Origin: Rhynchonema sp. JSB1_4
Lineage: Eukaryota; Nematoda; Chromadorea; Monhysterida; Xyalidae
Direction of reading: 5' to 3'
Assembly: GCA_030248065.1 (NCBI GenBank)
Contig: JASAMV010008290.1
Coordinates: 1 to 64,000, forward strand
Length of the DNA: 64,000 nt
Of this stretch, positions 59,701-64,000 are shown piece after piece. A program made the translations under genes and the position numbers. The notes under the pieces are model-generated. The model was not told the origin of the DNA. It made no database searches and worked only from the letters and a program-made list of their open reading frames with translations. Numbering within the stretch: position 1 is the stretch's first letter; the number at the start of each line of letters is the position of its first letter.

Positions 59701-61351
59701 CGAATGAAGACTTCCAGAAACACGAGTGAGTGACTTGCGTTGAGTTATTTAGTTACCGAATGATTGACTTGTTGTTTTGATAGGCCAAGCTTTAGACCGT
59801 CCAATAGACTGATTGCTTAATTGATTGAGCCCTTCATCAATTATTTGTGGTATTGTTTGATCTTCCGAAGTTTTCCAGATAAAGCCCCCCCCCCCCCGAA
59901 TAAAGCCCTCAGGGCCTTTGTGGAAAACTTTCCGAAAAGTTCAAAATATCAACTTTTTACCTGACAATAAACTTGTCAAAATTTCCTCAAATCAGTGCAT
60001 CATCACCAAAATGTTGAGCTTTTCCATTGTTTTTCGCTTGTTTTCCCACGTTTAGATTAAAAATTGTTGTACTCAGGGTTAAATATGATCGCAGAATGCC
60101 GAAAGGCAGTTCTAAAATGTCCCCACTGGGAATGTGTGAAAAAACCGAACTTTCCGCTTATAAGCCCCCGAGGGCTGTAAATGGAAACGTTTCCACTTGA
60201 GCCCACGGGGCTCTAATTGGATTTGTTTGTCGGAGGGCCCATTTTTTCATCAATTTCCACTTCGAGCTCCAGTTGCTTTGTGTGGAAAACACCGGTGAGG
60301 ATTATACTGATTAAATACATATGTACCTGATTGATTAAGAAATAATCGGTATTGATCGCCTGACCGATCAATAACGGGCAGAGTGGCACATGTTCCAATT
60401 CACCAATCGATTTTCGAATTCATTGCTTGACTGATCACTTCCAGTTCGTCGTGTACGGCCGATTCATCCACTTCCTCCTCCTCCGCTGGTGGCGCGCAAT
60501 CGGACGCCGACCCAAATTTGGGCGACAAATCGTCCTCGGGCAGCACAAATGGGGCTCGAGCCCGAACGCTCTCGAAATCGCAACGACGAAAATCGATGGG
60601 CAATTTGATGGAGGCGTCAGCACGTTAGTTCGCCTGGCTGCTCGATGTTTCAATATTTCTGTTTGTTCGTTCTACGCATTGAGTGTGTGTTTGGTGAGGA
60701 AAGATTGGAAAGTCTGCGATGAGTATGATAAAACCGAGCGATTATATGAGTCTGCCAGCCAAAGATGAAACAAGACTTTCACGAGTGGACTATCACTGAT
60801 ATCCCTGACGATCCACCTGTGGCACCCATGGTCTGCATAAATAGGCAAAGCAAAAGTAGACAAATGTAATAAGCACGATCGGTTTTGATTTGAATCACAG
60901 TCCACATTCCGGCAGTATAATCATAAAGTCCTGGTGACCTCTTTTTTAATGGTAAAGGTTCTTCATTGTGTAAGGGGCTCAAAAATACCTTGGACGAAAT
61001 CAACCTTGGTGATTCCGGTCGGTCTTGTCCTGTCTCCAAGACCAATTAATGACCAAGCTTGACATCGCTCACAATTTCGATCATGTCACTGTCAAAGAAA
61101 GTTAATCTGCAACTGCGCAGGATCAGAAACCTCCAAAAACACTATGTATTATCCCCCTTGCTGTGTCAGGCACGCGTGTCTCAGCGAACCCGCTCAAAGC
61201 GCGCAGTGCAATTAATGTTCACTCGAAAATATCGATTATCGGGCGATTGGCGTTCGGGATTCACGCACCGGGCGAATTGGCTGACCATTGGTTGACCATG
61301 ATGCGGGCACCGCGAATACAAACGACAAGGGTGCACAAGCTCGTGCCCTAG
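53799..61351 (+). CDS. Synaptotagmin-like protein with two degenerate C2 domains (~565 aa)
   Basis: Synaptotagmins are membrane-anchored tandem-C2 proteins of vesicle traffic. Exons: 53799-54009, 54810-54986, 55627-55757 (or 55763), 56956-57207, 57981-58136, 58338-58445, 59062-59179 (or 59173), 59542-59725, 60445-60623, 61170-61351 (start could be 61185). Phases agree at every join. Residues 24-42 form a membrane segment followed by CKVCPGC, a likely palmitoylation site. A Ser/Gly/Arg-rich linker precedes C2A (LDFALHYNPIDEKLAIYIK, then NKCPVFNEYFSVDL). C2B reads LGELEVMLNYLPTAERLCVV, PFVKLTLLHRGKPTQKY, APDFAETFTFDL and ends GIHAPGELADHW...VHKLVP. Calcium-binding loops lack most acidic residues (CHQDRRGRQYT, ANEDFQKH), so calcium-independent action is inferred. 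An exon of about 60 Ser-rich residues is inserted in a C2B loop. The subfamily could not be assigned. Confidence 0.75.
54427..54446. repeat. CAGA/CATA microsatellite
   Basis: Five CAGA units followed by CATA units, in intron 1 of the synaptotagmin-like gene. Confidence 0.7.
56178..56317. mobile_element. Palindromic MITE, 140 bp
   Basis: Near-perfect hairpin with arms AAGGCCTAACTATACTTCGT, flanked by TA. It is in a synaptotagmin-like gene intron. The near identity of its arms suggests recent insertion. Confidence 0.8.
58513..58864. mobile_element. Tc1/mariner-type MITE, 352 bp
   Basis: Ends CAGTACTT and inverse, TA duplication (58511-58512 and 58865-58866). The long arms carry AACGGGGTAAAGCAAT and GATTAAAACCGATTAC words. 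It begins 67 bp after the exon that ends at 58445. Confidence 0.8.
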
Positions 61352-64000
61352 GTGCAACTTGGAACCCGTGGAGGGGAACTGGATCCAGTTTTTGAGAACA
61401 CGAACTGACTATTACACCTATATACGTAACTGTGCACTTTCTTCTTCTTTTTAATGATTATCGAATTCCGCAAGAGTGCAAGATCGGGTTTTGTCAAGAT
61501 CTGGTGACGTGATGTTTCAAGTACCGACTGGTTCTTAGTGGCGGGTTTGCTCATGCACTTGTGCAATGCTTGGAGTATTGCTCTTTTTACTTTCCCAACT
61601 AATTTGATCTTCTTTTGGTTTTCTTTCATAATTATAGTCCTGAATGGAACGGTTCTTATATATTGTACACACAAATTCTTGTGCCTTCTCTATTAATTTC
61701 TATTGTACTGTATCTCCGCTCGAAGTTTCAAGATAAAAAAAACCCCGTGGTACATGAACACATCTTTCTGCAGAAGAAATGCTAATACATAGATCTGGAA
61801 AGGTTGCTGCAAAAGGGCAGCATGCATACCGTATGGGGTGCCTCATTTTGAAAGTTTCTTCCAAAATGTAATTTGAGAGCAACGCCAAAATTTGACTTGT
61901 CAAAAGCAAATTTGTCATCAATAGAAAAACTACACTAGCTTGTGCAGCACGGCTACCTACATACATATATACCACACAAGGTTTGGATAGCGGGTGTCAA
62001 AACACCGTCGTGTAGAACAACTTGCCAAAATTGATTCTGTTGGTACCTGGGCAGGTGGATGCAAGCAGTAGTAAAACACGGCCTCATTGTCAACTTCTAT
62101 CGTGTGTTTTTTTGCAGGCGGGGAGGCAACTGAAGCGCCAGTGCGAATAAATATAACAAGCCATCCACTTCTCTGTCACACGTCGGAGAATGCCAAACAA
62201 GTCCCCCCGTGGCTTGCTTACTTTGGCCTCGCTTTAAGATTTGAGACTTCATAGAAAAAGGTGATTGATGCACGATTGTGGTGAACATTGAGCACTTCAA
62301 ACAATTATGAAAACTAATTGGCACAGTGCCAATTTCAAATAAGCAACCTAATGTGACACTGTAAGGCATACGAAACATTTCTAAAAAAAGCCAGTTGGGC
62401 TTTGTCGAGGCGTGGGGGCACTATTTTGGCATTTTCCGGTACCTACAGTGTCTATGTATGTACATGTTTGCCATGAGCCCAATGTATGTAGTACATACAT
62501 TGGGCTCATGGCAAACCCATCCCATCAAAACTCGTGCTGTGCGCGTGTGTGCGGTAGCATTATCAGCGGGTTTGCCTTCCGCACTATGCTTGAATATTCA
62601 TTTCACTTCAGTTGCTCCGAACTTTTCCCTGCGTTCCACTATGAGTATGATGTTTTTTTTGAAGTGTTGCAGAAATGCAGTTAGTTCAACAACAAAAACA
62701 TGAGCCAGCGAACGAATGCGCCAAATCTTTTTCCGTAACGGTTCCTCGGGGAGACTTCAAGCGACTGCGAGTGGATTAGCGTGCACGCGTCGCTGAACCA
62801 AATTCTGAAGTTCTGGACCTTCTGCATCGCTCACTGTCCTGAAGCAATGCGAGACAGAAATCAAACACCTGAGTTTGCCGCATAAAGCCCCGGGGCTGTT
62901 TATTCGGAAAAGGTGGAAAATCAGTCTTATGGTTTACAACATTCGACCTAAATCGAGCCCCCGGGGCTCTATTCGGACTTTTTTCCGCCCGGCTCGGGGT
63001 TCGTGGGTATGTTTTTGACATTGCTGGAAATCAAGGCTAATGTTATTAAATGTGATCACAATGAGTTTTTGTTCATATCAAATCACGTATTGCTCGATCT
63101 TGGAGAAGTTTCTGCTATAAAAATGTGCGAAAGTGGCCTGTTTATGTTCTTTTCGGAGTATAAACCTCTGATTTACTAGTCGATTTTTGCAAAACATTTT
63201 ACTCCAAATAGAGCACCGGGAGCTTTATTCGGAAACATTTCCCATTAGAGCTCTCGGCAGGGTTGAAAAAACTTTTTTTTTAAATTAACGAGCTTTTTAA
63301 AAAAAAATTTTTTTTTGACGAAAAATTTTTTTATTAGAAAAAGTGTTGCAAACGACGTTTCAGGATAAATGAAATCTATGCAACATATTTTTCAAAAATT
63401 GAAAAATTTTCGCCTGAGACCGAACTTGTGTGGTGACACCGGTAGTGTTGTGCAGATTCCAGGGTCTCCGACCAGTCTGAGGTTGATGTTCACTAGCGAT
63501 GTTACTCTGATGTATTGTAGCATGCCGTACAACGTATTTTAATGCATCTAATGCCGTATATCTGATATACGACCATCAAAATATCGATTACAGCCCAAAT
63601 CTTGCGCGTCAGATCGACTTTGCGCGCCCGGTTTTGCACCAGACCTGCATCTATACATGTGTAGTAGCATGCAGTAGTACATTATCGGTGCCACATCACT
63701 ATAAAAGACCAGCCCCGCGCATCCCTGTACGGATTTGGGGTCAATACAGGGCGCAGCAGGCGCGATTTTGGAAAAATTGTCCCGTCCACAGAAAAAAGTG
63801 CCAATTTTTTTGCCTCGAAAAAGGCCATTTTTGGACATTTCAGCCCATTTTGGGCAACTTTTTTTATTAAAAAAAGCAAAATCTGAGTTTCAAAAAAATT
63901 TTTTTTTTAATTTTTTTAGTTAACCACTTTTTTTGAAACAACCCTTGGAGTGCTCTAGGGGGCTCCATATGGAAAACTCCGGTAAACAGTTTTCATGGCC
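61352..64000. other. No gene recognised; repeats only
   Basis: Contains GGGGCTCTATTCGG-type words near 62890, 62955 and 63215 and A/T homopolymer hairpins near 63260-63330 and 63860-63930. An inverted ATGTATGTACATGTTTGCCATG block lies near 62455-62515. No exon was supported. Confidence 0.4.

Overview
The window is nuclear DNA from an invertebrate animal. Genes are split by GT-AG introns, and the proteins are metazoan types: phospholipid scramblases, a synaptotagmin, ShK domains, and EGF/sushi/PAN mosaics. Introns and intergenic DNA are packed with short inverted-repeat transposons. The phylum cannot be named from sequence alone. Almost none of the genes is visible as one long reading frame. 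I joined exons by hand from splice sites, intron phase and, where possible, a paralogue in the same window, so every gene model is a prediction.

Layout. A small proline-rich membrane protein gene (+) lies at 0.6-2.4 kb. From 5 to 19 kb there is a cluster of secreted-protein genes. Two tandem five-exon genes (+, 5.2-10.8 and 16.6-19.2 kb) encode a signal peptide, an ShK cysteine domain and a repeat region resembling DUF5648. Between them, on the minus strand, are three members of a cysteine-rich small-peptide family (13.0, 13.8-14.6 and 15.5-15.7 kb). Phospholipid scramblase gene A (-) is at 19.6-22.5 kb. From 23.0 to 25.7 kb a ~20/40-bp minisatellite is interrupted by a non-autonomous LTR element and by a palindromic pair of tRNA-like sequences. 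A large secreted mosaic gene (-, 26.9-36.3 kb) carries EGF, sushi and PAN-like domains. Scramblase gene B (-) spans 41.1-49.3 kb; all its exons were found (265 aa) and its introns hold nested hAT-type elements. A synaptotagmin-like gene (+, 53.8-61.4 kb, 11 exons counting alternatives, ~565 aa) ends the annotated part. The last 2.6 kb shows no gene.

The main observation is how transposons meet exons. A 3.36-kb foldback element with a TA target duplication sits inside exon 3 of the first ShK gene. Its terminal repeats carry a GTAAGT donor at one end and an AG acceptor at the other, in matching phase, so the insertion could be removed as a new intron, adding only 15 nt to the mRNA. The paralogue 8 kb away has no intron there. 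Elsewhere a MITE lies three bases inside an intron next to the donor, and other MITEs lie 10-25 bp from exon edges. Many elements keep clean target duplications (8 bp hAT, TA, TTAA, TAA/TTA, 5 bp LTR), which allows exact boundaries and an order of insertion to be read.
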